DNA of 64,000 nt, taken from positions 11,822,980 through 11,886,979 of the forward strand of contig CM022669.1 of assembly GCA_012295275.1 (NCBI GenBank), in the 5' to 3' direction. A model generated the notes under the pieces. It made no database searches. It saw nothing but the letters and a program-made list of their open reading frames with translations, and was not told the origin of the DNA. Made by a program: the position numbers and the translations under genes. The DNA is from Chrysomallon squamiferum (lineage: Eukaryota; Mollusca; Gastropoda; Neomphalida; Peltospiridae). Each line of letters starts with the position of its first letter. Within the stretch, counting starts at the first letter, position 1. Positions 46,626 to 59,939 of this stretch are shown piece after piece.

Positions 46626-48559
46626 TATAATGTTTAAACAAACTGGCTTTAATTTATTTTTATTTTTAACATATTCTATGTTCATCTACTACCACATTTT
46701 GTTCCAACCAATTGGTAGCAAGTTGATTTGATGTGTCAGATGTCTAAATATATAGAATCCGTGTTACCATGTACAATTACGTTATCTCAACCTTAAGTCA
46801 TACATACATATATTTTTTGGTAGTAAACTCTTTAATTAGTATAAATCAAACTCAGTTTGCACTACAGTGTATTTAATACTTTCTTCATTTTGATTTAAAA
46901 TTCATAAAGCATTAACTATACATTGATTAGCCAAGATACCACCTAAAGACATACAGTTGTAAGTCAGTGACTGTTAAACTAATTTGAAGTCTTTTTTTTT
47001 TAATTACTGAAATTTTTAAGAGGCAAACTGAATAAATTCAGGTTTTATGATACTCTCTCTGTCTACTAAATTGTAAAATCTTTGTTTGTTCTGTTGGACA
47101 TCAACTTGATATGCAATACTTTACAAGATTTTGGTGTTAGGCTTGTTAAGTCATATTAAACTTATGAGTGATTTTAAAATTTTGTATTCGGTTAAACTTA
47201 AATGAAACTTAATTGTTATGCCTCAGCCTTTTCAATATTATTAGTGCATCTATAAATGGTTTTAAATGCCGATATATCCAGTATAAGAAATATACCAAGG
47301 GAATTATTATACTAAATGTCAGATAGATTAAAAAAAAAAAAAAAAATGAAGAAATAATTTATTAACTGAATATTTTGTGTCTACCACACATACAAGATAA
47401 AACAGAGATCCAGACCATTAACCACATTGATTAAACTCGGGTTCACTGATGAGGAGGTCCCTAAAGGCCGATAAAGAGTAAATGAAAGAGTGAATATTTA
47501 ATGAGATCACTGCCACATTTTTTCATTAATTATTCAAACATCTGATTTTGTTTGGATAAAGTCTAAAAAAAAAAAATTCTGCCACACCCTAGAACACTTG
47601 GCTTCAGAAATAAAAACCACATTTTGTAGTATCAATCACAGAAAATTAATGAAATAGGAAAATGGGCCCACAGAAGAAAATGGAATAGTTAAATTAAAAT
47701 CATTCACTAAAAGATAAAATTTGCATTTTTAAGTCAAAAGGTCATCTTTTAATAGGTACGATTCAGTCAATCAATTTGCTTGGACATTTTTTAGTTTTTT
47801 TTCACCATTATGGTTGTTCCAGTGTATCAAAATCTGATGGATATAATATATAATCCTAAGGAATTTGTATAAACGAAAAAAAATGCTCATTAAACACTTG
47901 AATATTAAAACAAGTGTGATTTTTAATCATGAAGATTAGACAGGAGGTTACAGAATGATTTACACAGAACTGGGGGATAAAATACAAGGCTGAATATGAT
48001 GAGCCATTAACTTTGTCTGTCATGTGTGTCAGTGAGATTATTACAGCTTCAGACTGACTGCAGTGTGGTAATCTGATTCATCTACAGAATAATTATTCTC
48101 TAGAAATGATGAAGAAAGATTTTTTTTCATTAATTTTTTTTTTTCAAATTGTTAAGTAAACATTCTTTTTTTACTTATGAATTTTTATTTGTTTCAGCAT
48201 CATTTCAATTTCATTCTTAATTTATTACCAAAATTTAAACAAATATCTGTCTTAAACATTTCAGTGGGAAATGCAAATGAAATACTGTTTATCTATAATT
48301 CTAGGAATACGTTGGCAGCAATTAAGATTGATAAAAGGATTCAATATTCTTAAAAACAGTTTCTCTTTTTTTTTTTTTTTTTTTTTCCAACAAGTAATTG
48401 GTTTTGATTTTATATTAAATGTACTGAATCTTCTACTGAAGCCATTAAACCCTTGTTGTACCTCGTTGCAATGCAAAATGTTTTATAATTACTCGTGGAT
48501 TTTTTTGTTTCTTTTTCGAATTTATGGAAGAAAAAAAACACACAAAAAAAATGAACTAA

Positions 48560-48900
48560 AAGCCCAGTGTTAAAAAACTCGATCATCTTAACTGGAGTAC
48601 AAAGTACGGAGTTAATGGAGAGTTATTTTCGATGCTCGAGTAAACAAAACAGTTGCCATGGTGATGTTCCATTGTTGTTGTCCATAACATTCTTTATTGA
48701 TAGGATGTTTATCCAGAAACTCTTTCCACTTCATTCAAGCAACGAGGAAATGTTAAGAGAAATGACAATGGACGTGTTACAAGCGTTGCATTATTGATAC
48801 AAACTGTTTGATATCTTCCCTTTGTCGTACACAACAAAGTCCATTTACTGTCCTCTGTGACTCTGCATACAGCACACAGCTTCAGGTAAATGTCTTTTCT
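48560..48900. other. High-complexity intergenic island
   Basis: About 340 bases of balanced sequence in an AT-rich intergenic region, containing AGTTGCCATGGTGATG (RFX X-box-like) and ending in CAGCTTCAG/GTAAAT, which looks like a donor. A 76-codon plus-strand frame overlaps it but resembles nothing known. Could be a regulatory element or a noncoding RNA exon. Confidence 0.35.
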
Positions 48901-49726
48901 CTATGAATAATTCTTTTGCTTTGAACTCGTGTGTATGTACATTGAAATCGACAGAAATTGTTTGCTCCAATCTTTAGCCAAAAAATTTATAAAATCTGCA
49001 ATCTAAAAATAATAATAATAGTAATAATAACAACAATAACCTCACTAAATACAAAATACAGAATTAAATATTGAAAGGATGAAATTATTTAAAATAAATT
49101 AATGAATTAATATTTATTATAAATTTATTTTCTTGACTTCAGCAGCATTTGAAATGACATTTTTCAAATAATAATATAAGTTGTCATGGAGTCAGCCACC
49201 ATTTTGAGAAGCCCATAACATACAGAACACCGTTGCTACCTCTACCCTTTAAGTAATAATAATAATAATAATTTTTAAAATTAAATATATATAAAATATA
49301 GAATTAAAATATTGAAATTATTTAAAAGATCAGTGAACTGCTGTCTGTACAAATAAAATTATTTTGGTGACTTTTGGGACATTTGAATCGAAATTCTCCA
49401 AACATTAATAACCAAAAAAAATATGCTTTCAGATTAAAATGGAAAAATATTTACACCTGTGAATAGGAGGGATGTTAACAAAATGAACTCGACAACAAAA
49501 TTCAACAAACTGTTTTATTATTATTTTTTTTTTTATAAATTTTTATTTAGCATAATTTCATTGTCATATATACATTTTCATTATGTCAGCAACAATCATT
49601 CTTGCCTTCAGATTCTTCTGCTTCAAAATTGTTATTAAAAAAAAAAAAATTAATTAATTAAAAGAGAGCATTAATTAAGAGAAATTAATAGAAATTTGAC
49701 ATTTTAATCTGAGCAAAACAAAGAAG

Positions 49727-49738
49727 TAATAATAATAA

Positions 49739-49828
<90 letters not shown>

Positions 49829-49829
49829 A
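49727..49829. repeat. (ATA)n/(AAAT)n microsatellite
   Basis: ATA units followed by AAAT units over about 100 bases. Confidence 0.93.
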
Positions 49830-50114
49830 AATACAGTAAATAAATACATTTAAAAAATCTCAATTTAATATTGTGAAGTTTCTGATAGTTGTTACTTTTA
49901 TTAAAAATAAAATAAAAAATTAAATTTATATTACACGTGCACTAATATCATCTGGTAGTTTCTATACATATTTGACTTGCATTTCAAGACACAACAAATG
50001 ACAAACACATAAACTAGCAATAACTTTCCTGTTCTCAAACTTGATATATTCACAATATTATTTATTTCCATTTCGGAAAAACATTCCTGTTTCATTTTGG
50101 TGATTACTTTCATA

Positions 50115-50300
<186 letters not shown>

Positions 50301-50515
50301 ATTAAAAAAAAAAAGACTAAATATTTTAGAAGCTATTAAATGCTAAAGCTGAATATATTGCATTGAACATAGATGTAATACAAAACAAACATTTTATTAT
50401 TCAAATTCTCCATTCAGTCTTTAAAAAAATGAAAATAAGTATGTAAGTGAACACAAATTTATCAGTCCAGTATAGCCAACATTAAATGATAACAAAAATA
50501 ATAATAATAAATGAG

Positions 50516-50518
<3 letters not shown>

Positions 50519-50570
<52 letters not shown>
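50519..50570. repeat. (ATA)n microsatellite
   Basis: About 17 ATA units in the intergenic/3'UTR stretch. Another short ATA/TTA stretch lies near 50695-50745. Confidence 0.9.
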
Positions 50571-50572
<2 letters not shown>

Positions 50573-50710
50573 TATTTTAAAATACATTTGAATCCACAGA
50601 CATATTCCATAAATCGGCCCATCAAAATTTGTAAGTTGTTAGGAATAAAATATAATTTATAGTTTTTAATTAATTTATTATTTTTATATATATATATAAT
50701 ATAATATAAT

Positions 50711-50746
<36 letters not shown>

Positions 50747-53700
50747 CAAACATTTCCTGAGTCTGATAGGAAGTAATATTTGTTGAATCTTGTAAAAGAG
50801 AATAACTATGAAAAAGATGTGAAGCTCTTTATAATTTCTAAAAAATGCGTTCTAACACCCGAAATATATAAATAAAATAAAAAAAGGAACAAAAAACAAA
50901 AGCGTTGTACATGCATATATTTTTATATATACATTTGTTTGTGGATCCAGCCCAGCTGATAAGATGTAGTATAATTATTTCAATATATATATATATATAT
51001 ATATGTATATACATACAATATGTATTATTAATAGCGGATAATCATTAAAGTGATGATTTAACAACTTTTCAGATTAACCATTCAGAAAAATAATACTAGA
51101 TTTAACTTTTATTACAACTTGTTTTCAATCAAGTATCGAGAACTGAATCTTAATAAAAGTTAAATTTTCATATAATAAACAAAGATGAAAACAATTTATA
51201 TATATCATTATATATTGCAAGATAGGCCAGAAATTTAGTTTTATCTTTTATTTTTTTTCTTATTTATTTAGAATATAAATGCCATCCCAGAAAGATAATA
51301 ATAATAATAGTAATAATAAAATTAAAAAAACAAATAGAAAAAATATAATTGTGACAATTTTTTAAATTCCATAATTAACTCGTTAATCTTTCTATATCAA
51401 CATTGTCTTTCATTAACTGAGACACTGGTAATATTTATAAATCAATCATTTATAACCAGTTTCTTGAGCAAAACTAATGTATGATGATTAAAATACAAAT
51501 GACAAGAATTCTCTAAAAAAAGAACGAGATAATCAAGTTAATTAAAAAAAAAAAAAAAAGAAACAAAAACAAAATGGTAATTTTTTTCCCTTAATGAAGG
51601 CAAAAAAAAAATTGGTTTATAGATTTTATTAATGAAATGTCTAACAAAACAAGACATTGTTTTTTATAATTTTTTAAATATTTATTTATTATTTATATTT
51701 TATTTTTTGTTATTATTATTTTTTTAACGTTGCCTAAATGACAATAGACCCCTTAATGCAGAATAAAAAAACAAAAACAAATATATATATATTTTTAAAA
51801 TTTTGACATTTTTAATTGTAGATATGTCAGTGTTTATTTCAAATAATGTTGCAAATATTTTAGTTTTGAAATTAATAATGAACAAAACAAAAAATACAGA
51901 AGATACTAAAATGTTACAGTATTTAAAATAAAAGATGATAATACAAAAACAATTAGCATCTAAATAAAAATTTGTTTAGCAAAATAATTTGATGATAATT
52001 TGTTATGTACAAAAATGGTAGTACATATGAACATAAAAAAAAAATAATAATGAAAATAAAAAAATACATCTTTATCACAAAAATACTTCTGATATAACAA
52101 AAATTTTAAAATTTAATAAAAAAATAACTGATGAACAAAATGGGGAAACATGCATGACAATCCAAAACAATTTTTATTTTTGAAAAATAAAATAAAATTA
52201 AAATTAAAAGCATAAATACATTTTTTGGTTTTTTAATTTCTTGCATTGCCTGTCTGCAACTGAAGGGAGATAATTATGTTTTGCTTACACTTTACAAACA
52301 ATTTATATTGACAGCAGCAATTTTAGTGGATTTTTTTAATTATTATTATTTATTTATTTATTTATTTATTTTGCAAATTAAGAAATACTTTCAATTTCTT
52401 CACAAATAAAGAGATGCCAATTTAAACAATTTTTTAAGATAGCTGTAAAGTGTTCCATAACAAAAAAGATTTGTCAAATCATTATAGTAAAAAAAAAAAA
52501 GAAGTAGTATTTGAAAATAATATTAGTAATAATAAAGAAAATAAATAAGTAAATAAATAATCACATAATCTGTCAAAGAATTATGAATATTGTAAAGACA
52601 AAATTATCTACTTGAAAATGGTTGTTATGGAATTGTAATTTTTGTGATGTATCATCAAAATAACAGAAATTTCAACAATATCAAATTGTTGAGAAAAATA
52701 ACCATTGTATATTTACATACAGAAAATCAACAATATGTTTAGCATGATGCAACATTTGTAATATTTTTATCATTAAAAAAACAACAACAATAAAATATGA
52801 AACAAAATATTGCAAAACAGGAATGCACATTCATATATCTGTAACTTCCACTACCTCATGTTTCTAATATTTTACAGTTTTGCCACAATCTGAACACTCA
52901 AGCTACACGTTATAAACTTTTGCACATCATCAACAAAATGTTCTCAGAAACAACCATGTCAGATAATCTCAGATTAATTCTAGAAAATTATTTCAAAAAT
53001 TCTTTATTTAGGTTTTAATCCAGAAACTGGAAATTGCTTACATCTTATATTCTATACATATATATATATATTTTTTTTAAAGATTTTAAGCTTCTTTTTT
53101 TTTTTCTGTTACCATTATTTTATATTTTTAAAAATAATTTTTATCATTATAATAGTGTTTTTATCATTAATATCATTTTCATTATTATATATCATTATGG
53201 TTACTATTACTGTATTAATTTTATTTTTGTTAAATGTCATTCTCACATTATTGCAAATTTGGTTTCAAATGTTAGTGGTCAAAATGTATCCCTCCACAAA
53301 AATGTCTTTTCATCTTTGTCTAGCTAATATTGAAACAGTAATGGTGCTAACTACAATAAGCTAGGGGTGGTGAAACAAAGATAAATAAAACACATGCAAT
53401 CTGCATTAATCCACTAGACCTAGGTAAATAAACGCTGAAAACTGTGTAAAGAAAACCGTAAAAAAAGAAAGCAAAAGAACTTAAGATACATGTAAATAGA
53501 AAAACAATAGTAGGTAGAATAGAATAAAAAAAAAAAAAAAGGAAACGAAATAAAAGTAATGCTAAATTGGATTTTGAAAGAAAAAGGTAAGAATGCTCTG
53601 GGGTTTTTTCATTCAATGAGAGATGAAGATGTGATAGATAAATTTTTAAGATGATCGAATCTTTCGCTTCTCAAGTCAAATCGTAGAAAAGAGATCAGCA

Positions 53701-54224
53701 GTTGAGTTGAAGAATGAGATGATGATGAAAATAACATGCATGTAAAAAAATGCATTATAAATAACGTGAAATAATGCAGATGGTTAAGTAATACCTGTAA
53801 CAAACCCACAAAAACAATTTTAATTATTATTATTAAAACAAAATAATTCGTCTATTTAGTAATAATATGTATTATTATTATTCAATATTAGTTTCAAGCA
53901 TCAAAAAAATTTTTTTTTTTTCTTGCTAAATTATACTTGTTTTAAAAATAGATCTCAAAAACTGAAAAGCCCCTTGCAGAACTATAAATTCCTTGTGAAG
54001 TTAATTATTTACTGTGCATACCTTTCCTTGTAAACTTTCAGTAACATATTGTATATAAAAACACACATACATTCACACCAGTATAACTGAAAGATATTAC
54101 ATATACTGTAAGGCCAAAACATTCTAAAAACTAGATGGGAACAGAAACAAATGTTCAACAGTATTAAGAAAAAACTAACATGTGTAACCATTTTTGAAAC
54201 AGCTACTGATAACCATTTATAACC

Positions 54225-54310
54225 AGCATTTTAATAATATAACCAGTAGTTTTAAAATTAAACCAGTAGTTTTAAAATTAAACCAGTATTTTAAAAATTA
54301 AACCATTCTT
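54225..54310. repeat. 21-base tandem repeat
   Basis: Roughly four copies of AACCAGTAGTTTTAAAATTA with small variations, in the endophilin 3' flank. Confidence 0.85.
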
Positions 54311-55303
54311 TTTAATATTTTTTCTGTACCAATAGATGTAATACAAGTATTTTTTTTTTTTAAATAACAAAACACTTGTATTATGACAATTATTTTTTAG
54401 TGTAACTGAATATAATATGTATTTTTCTTTTATTATTTTCTTTAATAACTAACTAAGGCATTCTTTCAGTGTAACCAGTATTTTTCAAAGTAACCAATAC
54501 TTCTAACTATAAACAGTATGTTTTGGGGTTTTCTTTCAAAATATTTTATTTTTTATTTTTTCGAACTGCTAGTATTTTTGCACTAAGGCTTGTTACTTCA
54601 TTAACTAACATTTATATATGAGGAACAATACACTAAGAATTTTCTACATTACAAATCTAGCCATACAATAAGAATTTTTTTTTTAAATGCAACCACTAAA
54701 CCCTTTAACACATCTACATGTATTCTCAGCTAGGGGTGTAACAACTAGTTCTGCATAGTGACAAAGTAAGTAATAGATGTTTACAATATATACACACACA
54801 CATTATCATTTAAATAACTGACATCAGTTAAAAACATTTTTAAAGTTTAAATCTCAGCTTTGTTCTTGTCTTTTTTTTTTTTTCTCTTTTTTCTTTTTTT
54901 CTAAGCACCTTAATTAGTTTGAAATTAACTTTCAATAAAATAACAAAACAAAAAAAACAATTAACAAATGAAATAGAAAAATAAAAATATTTATTAGAAA
55001 TAAACTAATTAAAAAATATCAAGAATTTATTTAAAAATTAACTTATATAAAAAAAATAAAAATAAAATAAGAGATGTATCAATAAAAATAAGATTTTTAC
55101 TAAGATTTTTACTAAATAATACACAAATTTTCTAAACAGCTATTGGAATTATTTAATCTACAAAATGAAATACTGCTGCTTTTATATATTTGTTTTTAAA
55201 AATATTATCCCTGTTAGTTAAACACAATGTGGAGGACCCAAAAAAAAAAAAAAAAAAAAAAAAAAACTAACAACAACTGTCCAACCATCTGTAAAAGCCA
55301 CCA

Positions 55304-55500
55304 CTACAACGGCACCAACACTTTGACGTAGTTTACAGGGAAGTAGCCGACAGCTCCGTGCACTGATCCTTCAAACCAGTTCTCATCAATCTGATTGGTC
55401 AGTGTTATTATGTCACCTTCGCTGAAGCCGAGTTCACCTTCGTTTTCTGGTACAAAGTCATAAAGTGCTTCCGCGCAGGCCTCTTTCTTGTCAGCAGAAG
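55304..55500 (-). CDS. SH3GL: Endophilin-A last coding exon: SH3 domain
   Basis: Endophilin-A couples membrane bending to recruitment of dynamin and synaptojanin during clathrin-mediated and synaptic-vesicle endocytosis. This exon encodes the C-terminal SH3 domain (64 residues): [60 protein letters not shown] and LVPL, then stop at 55304-55306. The ALYDF motif, acidic RT loop, the Trp of NWFEG, and the Pro/Tyr of YFPVNYV are all intact. The text [22 protein letters not shown] is specific to endophilin-A rather than endophilin-B. Minus-strand acceptor TCTCTGACTACAG; the exon starts with two bases that complete a split Ala codon. Which vertebrate paralog (A1-A3) applies is not meaningful for an invertebrate single gene. 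Confidence 0.97.
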
Positions 55501-57585
55501 CTGTAGTCAGAGAAAAGTACAAAATGTATTTTATAATTACACTGTTATGTGGGCATGATTTAGAAAATTTCATTATGTACTCTGACAACAATTTAACAGA
55601 CGTTTTTGTTATAAATTAAAATATTAAATATGGTTGAATTATATATCTTAATACTGAACGTCCAAATTGTTTTTTTTCTTCCACGTATTTAAATATGTAA
55701 ATGAAAACTTTTTACAGACTTTTTATTACGAAATAAGTATTAAAAACGGTTGAATTAAATATTAAGCTTTTTAAAAATTATGTATTTAAATATGTAAGTA
55801 AACCACTTTTAATAGACAGTTTATATTTAAAGTATTACAAATGTTTGAATTACACATTTAAACTTTTTAAAAGTTATTTATTTACATATATAAGTCAACC
55901 AAACTTATTCGATTTTTTTGATATTAAACAATTTAAAACGTATGTAATTAAATGTGCAACTCGACACTTAATACTCTTTTTGTATGCATGTATATGATTA
56001 AAGTAAGTATATAACATGATTTTAATGTATGAAAACAACTTTCTGAATTCTGAGTTCTCCATGTTTAGCCTATATATATATATATATAAAAAAAAAAAAA
56101 AAAAAAAAATAGTATATTGAATGCATCCATTAAATAACCATATGCTCTAAACTATGTTTGCTTTGACACATTTTTTATAAAAACATTTTACAACAATGAA
56201 ATAAAATCTAGTTAAAAACTGTTTGCCTATTTTAAATAATTTCACCAAAATGTTCCTATAAAAAGCAAGTTGTATAAGTAATTATAATCTTTCTACTCTA
56301 TACCTTGAAAGCAAATAAATAAATTAAATTAAATAAATAAATAAATAAATAAGAGTGAAAACATGAGAAAAAGATGACAAATAATATCATTTTTGGTCAA
56401 ATGTTTTTAAAAACTTAAAAATGAATGTTGTTGGTGATGACAGAAATGAATGTTTTGATAATGACAAATAATATCATTTTTGGTCAAATGTTTTTAAAAA
56501 CTTAAAAATGAATGTTGTTGGTGATGACAGAAATGAATGTTTTGATAATGACAAATATGATTGTGTTTAATAATAAAGACAAATACACTTTTTAAAAATG
56601 ACAAACACTATCATTTTTGATAAATACAAACAACAGTATTTCTTGATAATGACAAACATAACTATTTCTTGTAAGGTAAAATATTATTACTTTTGCTAAC
56701 AACAAACATTATTTTGGTAAATGATCAAGTCTGGTTTGGAACTCACATCCATTACTCTAAAAAAAATTATTTTAACTATATATTCTTTTGTATGATTATT
56801 ATTACTTTTTTTTTTAAAATCTCCCACAGTACAAACTGGAATGGGAGATTGTCCATTTTTCACCCTGAGACAAACTGATCCTATGACCTATAAGCAAATA
56901 CACTATTCTGAAGTACAGGTTGCTCCCATCTGTTCTATCTACATAAACATCGCTTGAATTATCATTTCATGTACAGATCCAAATTATAATACTAATATTT
57001 ATCACCAGATGTATACATTACGATTATTTCTCATGCAACACTCATGCATGGTAACATGCACAACTGATTCCCCCATTGACCGACATACATACAACACAAA
57101 ATTTCTGAGACCATGGCAGAAAAATTCCATACAGAAATCTTATAAGTGATTGTCCTTGAAATGGGATGAATGCATATACATGTTCATACTGTTATGTTGA
57201 TGGTAATGTTGAAAATTTAAATGTTGAAAAACAGAAAGTGATATGGCTTAATTTTAAATTTTATTTTAGTATTATGTAAAAATAAATAAATAATTTAAAA
57301 GATTAGTAAAAAAAAAAAAAAAAAAAAAAAGCCAGAAGTAAAATGTCTATTAGCATCTATGAAGCATTAGAATAAAATTATGTAAGCAAAAGTATAAATT
57401 TTTATAAACTATTTTATAAGCTTAATATTATATCTTTGCAGATATGAATTAATAATAATAATAATAATAACAAAGAAACAAAACAATAACAAAAAATTAA
57501 CAAAGAAAACAAAAACAATAAATTAATTTCAATTGATAAAGTTCAATTACAAATTTTTAACATATATCTAAAAACAATAATCAAA

Positions 57586-57617
<32 letters not shown>

Positions 57618-57773
57618 AATATATAAAAACTAGATATATATCTATATATATATATACAAAGCCAGTACTTTGACTATAACCTCAGCTTCAGACATCTACT
57701 TATTTATTTATTTATTGTGTGTCTTTTTTACAAAAGTATTTCTACGCAGTTCTACCACAGCCTCAGTTCTCAC
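55501..57773 (-). other. Endophilin intron before the SH3 exon
   Basis: AT-rich intron with A runs (about 56090-56109, 57310-57330), an AAAT tract near 56330 and a tandem 87-base duplication at 56374-56560. Confidence 0.8.
56374..56560. repeat. 87-base tandem duplication
   Basis: Two essentially identical 87-base copies begin ATGACAAATAATATCATTTT at 56374 and 56461; a third partial copy starts at 56548. Copies are nearly identical, so the event is recent. Confidence 0.96.
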
Positions 57774-57809
57774 CTTCTACATCCTCAACAGCATAAAATC
57801 CTTCAAATC
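57774..57809 (-). CDS. SH3GL: Candidate 36-nt cassette exon in endophilin linker
   Basis: On the minus strand CCCAATGCGACAG acceptor, 36 bases, GTGAGA donor. The exon is phase 1 at both ends, exactly fitting the junction between the linker exon (ending ACA G) and the SH3 exon (starting CT). Inclusion adds 12 residues, GFEGFYAVEDVE, with no stop and no frame change. It lies in the disordered linker between BAR and SH3. Good splice sites and matching phase make it likely, though it is supported by sequence inspection only. Confidence 0.65.
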
Positions 57810-59121
57810 CTGTCGCATTGGGAAAATAATTGAGGGTAATAATTGGACAATAGTATCATATTATAACACAGCATACGAGATATAGAGAATTTATAGGGAA
57901 AATTAATTATTTAATCCTTTAGATATATATATATATACATACATATTTATGAAAAAGAACAAACGCACACATTAACCCCAAAGCACTTACCCTTGTTCAG
58001 TGGTACAAACTGAAATCTTACTTGTTGAAACCCTTATAACACATAGAAATACTTTTATCAATACTTCAATACCAATTTTAAAAAGATTATTTAAGATCAG
58101 ATTATTTTATAAAACCATCTTTTATATAAAAAATTTATCAGAACCATGTGCATTTTAATTTTTATTATATTTTTTTTAATATTGCACTTCTGACACAAAT
58201 GGCAGATTATAATGACCTGATAAATAAATACTGTAAGTGTTTAAAATCTAGCTCTTTTGTTTCTCTTTAACTGATATCATTGAACCCCTCACCTACGATT
58301 AAATCTGGATAAAACCGAGATACCTACTTTATTATGGAGCACTTGTAATTAAATACTTGGGTACTAATCTGTTTGATACTATTCTGAATAATTTACACAA
58401 TGTTAACAGTTTTTCAGGAGCTAGAATCATTCACTGGTTAGCTTAAGGGAAACATGAACAAAAATGCAACAGCAGATCCCAATTTAAATGTGTTAATATA
58501 TTATATCAGTAATTAAATATATTAATATATAATATATCAGGTATTAAATGTGTTAATATATTATATCAGCTATTAAATATATCAATATATAATATATCAG
58601 TTATTAAATGTGTTAATATATTATATCAGTTATTAAATATATTATTTTATAATATATTAGTGATTGTTATAAATGCATTCTAATAACAGGCTGAATGAGA
58701 TATAATAATTCAGGCTTTTCATCGAGGTTACAACTACTGGGAATCAATGAATATTTCTTTAAAGAACCTCAAAGAATTTTGTGTGAAAAAAAATATTTCT
58801 GTATTCGATATAGGACAGAAATAAAACCTGCTCTGCCACCCCATGAACTACTGTTATCAAAAGATTTTGTATGTACAGGTTTTAGTATGTCTGTATGTGT
58901 ACATGCATCAATGTCTTTGTGATCATTCTGAGGATGATGAAATCAGCTGCTTCTGTTCCATCAGCTATTTCAATTACCATGGATTTTTTCATACAAAATC
59001 TTTTAAAAATGTGATGATCACTGGTGCAGTGGGATGTTGAAATATAATGATATCTGGTTTTATGTCCTTCGTGTAAAAGTTTATACATGAGGTAAGTTTA
59101 CATTTCTCTGACATCACATAC
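57810..59121 (-). other. Endophilin intron
   Basis: AT-rich intron with a 60-base-period minisatellite at 58486-58660. No other supportable feature; an open frame near 58.7-59.0 kb is unrecognised. Confidence 0.75.
58486..58660. repeat. 60-base minisatellite
   Basis: Three copies of a 60-base unit, each made of two diverged halves of about 30 bases (TTAAATGTGTTAATATATTA... and TTAAATATATTAATATATAA...), giving a small higher-order repeat. Confidence 0.92.
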
Positions 59122-59303
59122 CTGTCTGATTGTTACCATTCGGGTTGTACGTTGATGATATCTGCGTGCCGCCGATGTTGTAGCTTCCCGATTTGCCGAA
59201 GTCCTCGTTGTTTCCATCGAACATCGGCGAGTCGCTCCTACGGAACGATGACACGCGTTTGGGTACGTGTTCGCTGCGTGGTCGAGTTGCCGATTCATTT
59301 CGT
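59122..59303 (-). CDS. SH3GL: Endophilin-A linker exon
   Basis: A 182-base exon encoding about 60 residues of the BAR-SH3 linker: RNESATRPRSEHVPKRVSSF, RRSDSPMFDGNNEDFGKSGS, YNIGGTQISSTYNPNGNNQT. It is Ser/Asn/Gly-rich, with a basic VPKRVSSFRRSDSP stretch that would suit phosphorylation. Phases link it without a gap: the prior exon ends AA, this one starts with A (Lys), and it ends G for the next Ala. Acceptor is a T run then CCAG; donor GTATGT. CpG content is higher than its surroundings. Confidence 0.92.
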
Positions 59304-59835
59304 CTGGAAAAAAAAAAAACACAACAATTATTTTACACAAACATTTAACAACAATGAAATAGAATCTGTTTAAAAATAACTGAAAAAAAAAAAGCCCACA
59401 ATTATTTATTTTAAATACGTAAATTCATTAAAATAAAAAAACACTTCTTTTATTTACCATTTCTTTATTCATTCTTTTTTAAAATGTATCTAAAAAAAAA
59501 ATTATATTTCAAAGGTTAATACCATCTCAGCCTTCTTTTTGTTTGATTTTTTTTTTTATCTTTCTACATGGTTTTGGTTTTCATTTTTAAAAAAAGATTT
59601 CTAAAATTTAATGACTTCTTTTCAAACAAGCAGCTGTATCACTAACGTTTGTAAATTATGTTACAAACATTAAATGCAGGCTTTTGGGAATAAATATTTC
59701 TTTATTAAAAAATGTAAAATTTAAAACATTGCTTTGTGTTGATGTCAGCTGTATGACTCTCTGTTGCTAATCGTATTACGAATATTCCGCTGCTATTAAA
59801 GGAAAGATCCAGTGATTTGAGTGATTCAGACTTAC
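59304..59835 (-). other. Endophilin intron
   Basis: A 532-base AT-rich intron with GTAAGT donor and TTTTCCAG-type acceptor. Nothing else seen. Confidence 0.9.
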
Positions 59836-59939
59836 TTTTCCTCTACAACCTCAAGCAAGCTCTCGAGAGCAGAGACTGCTTGTTTGTGATAATCTAGCTG
59901 AGCCTCGACAAATGACTGTAACTGAGCTATGTGCTCCAC
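59836..59939 (-). CDS. SH3GL: Endophilin-A exon: BAR domain, last helix
   Basis: A 104-base exon encoding VEHIAQLQSFVEAQLDYHKQ then AVSALESLLEVVEEK (Lys split). It matches the end of the endophilin-A BAR domain (the QLxxxVxAQLxYHxQ pattern), which forms the crescent dimer that bends membranes. Acceptor AAACTCAG, donor GTAAGT, starting in phase 0. Confidence 0.96.

Noticed and set aside
53034-53809. Several hydrophobic short open frames on both strands in the endophilin 3' flank
   Set aside because: Phe/Ile/Leu-rich translations of AT-rich DNA with no recognisable domain.
59098-59373. Open frames on both strands across the endophilin linker exon
   Set aside because: They run in the wrong frame or strand; the correct frame joins the BAR and SH3 exons with matching phases.
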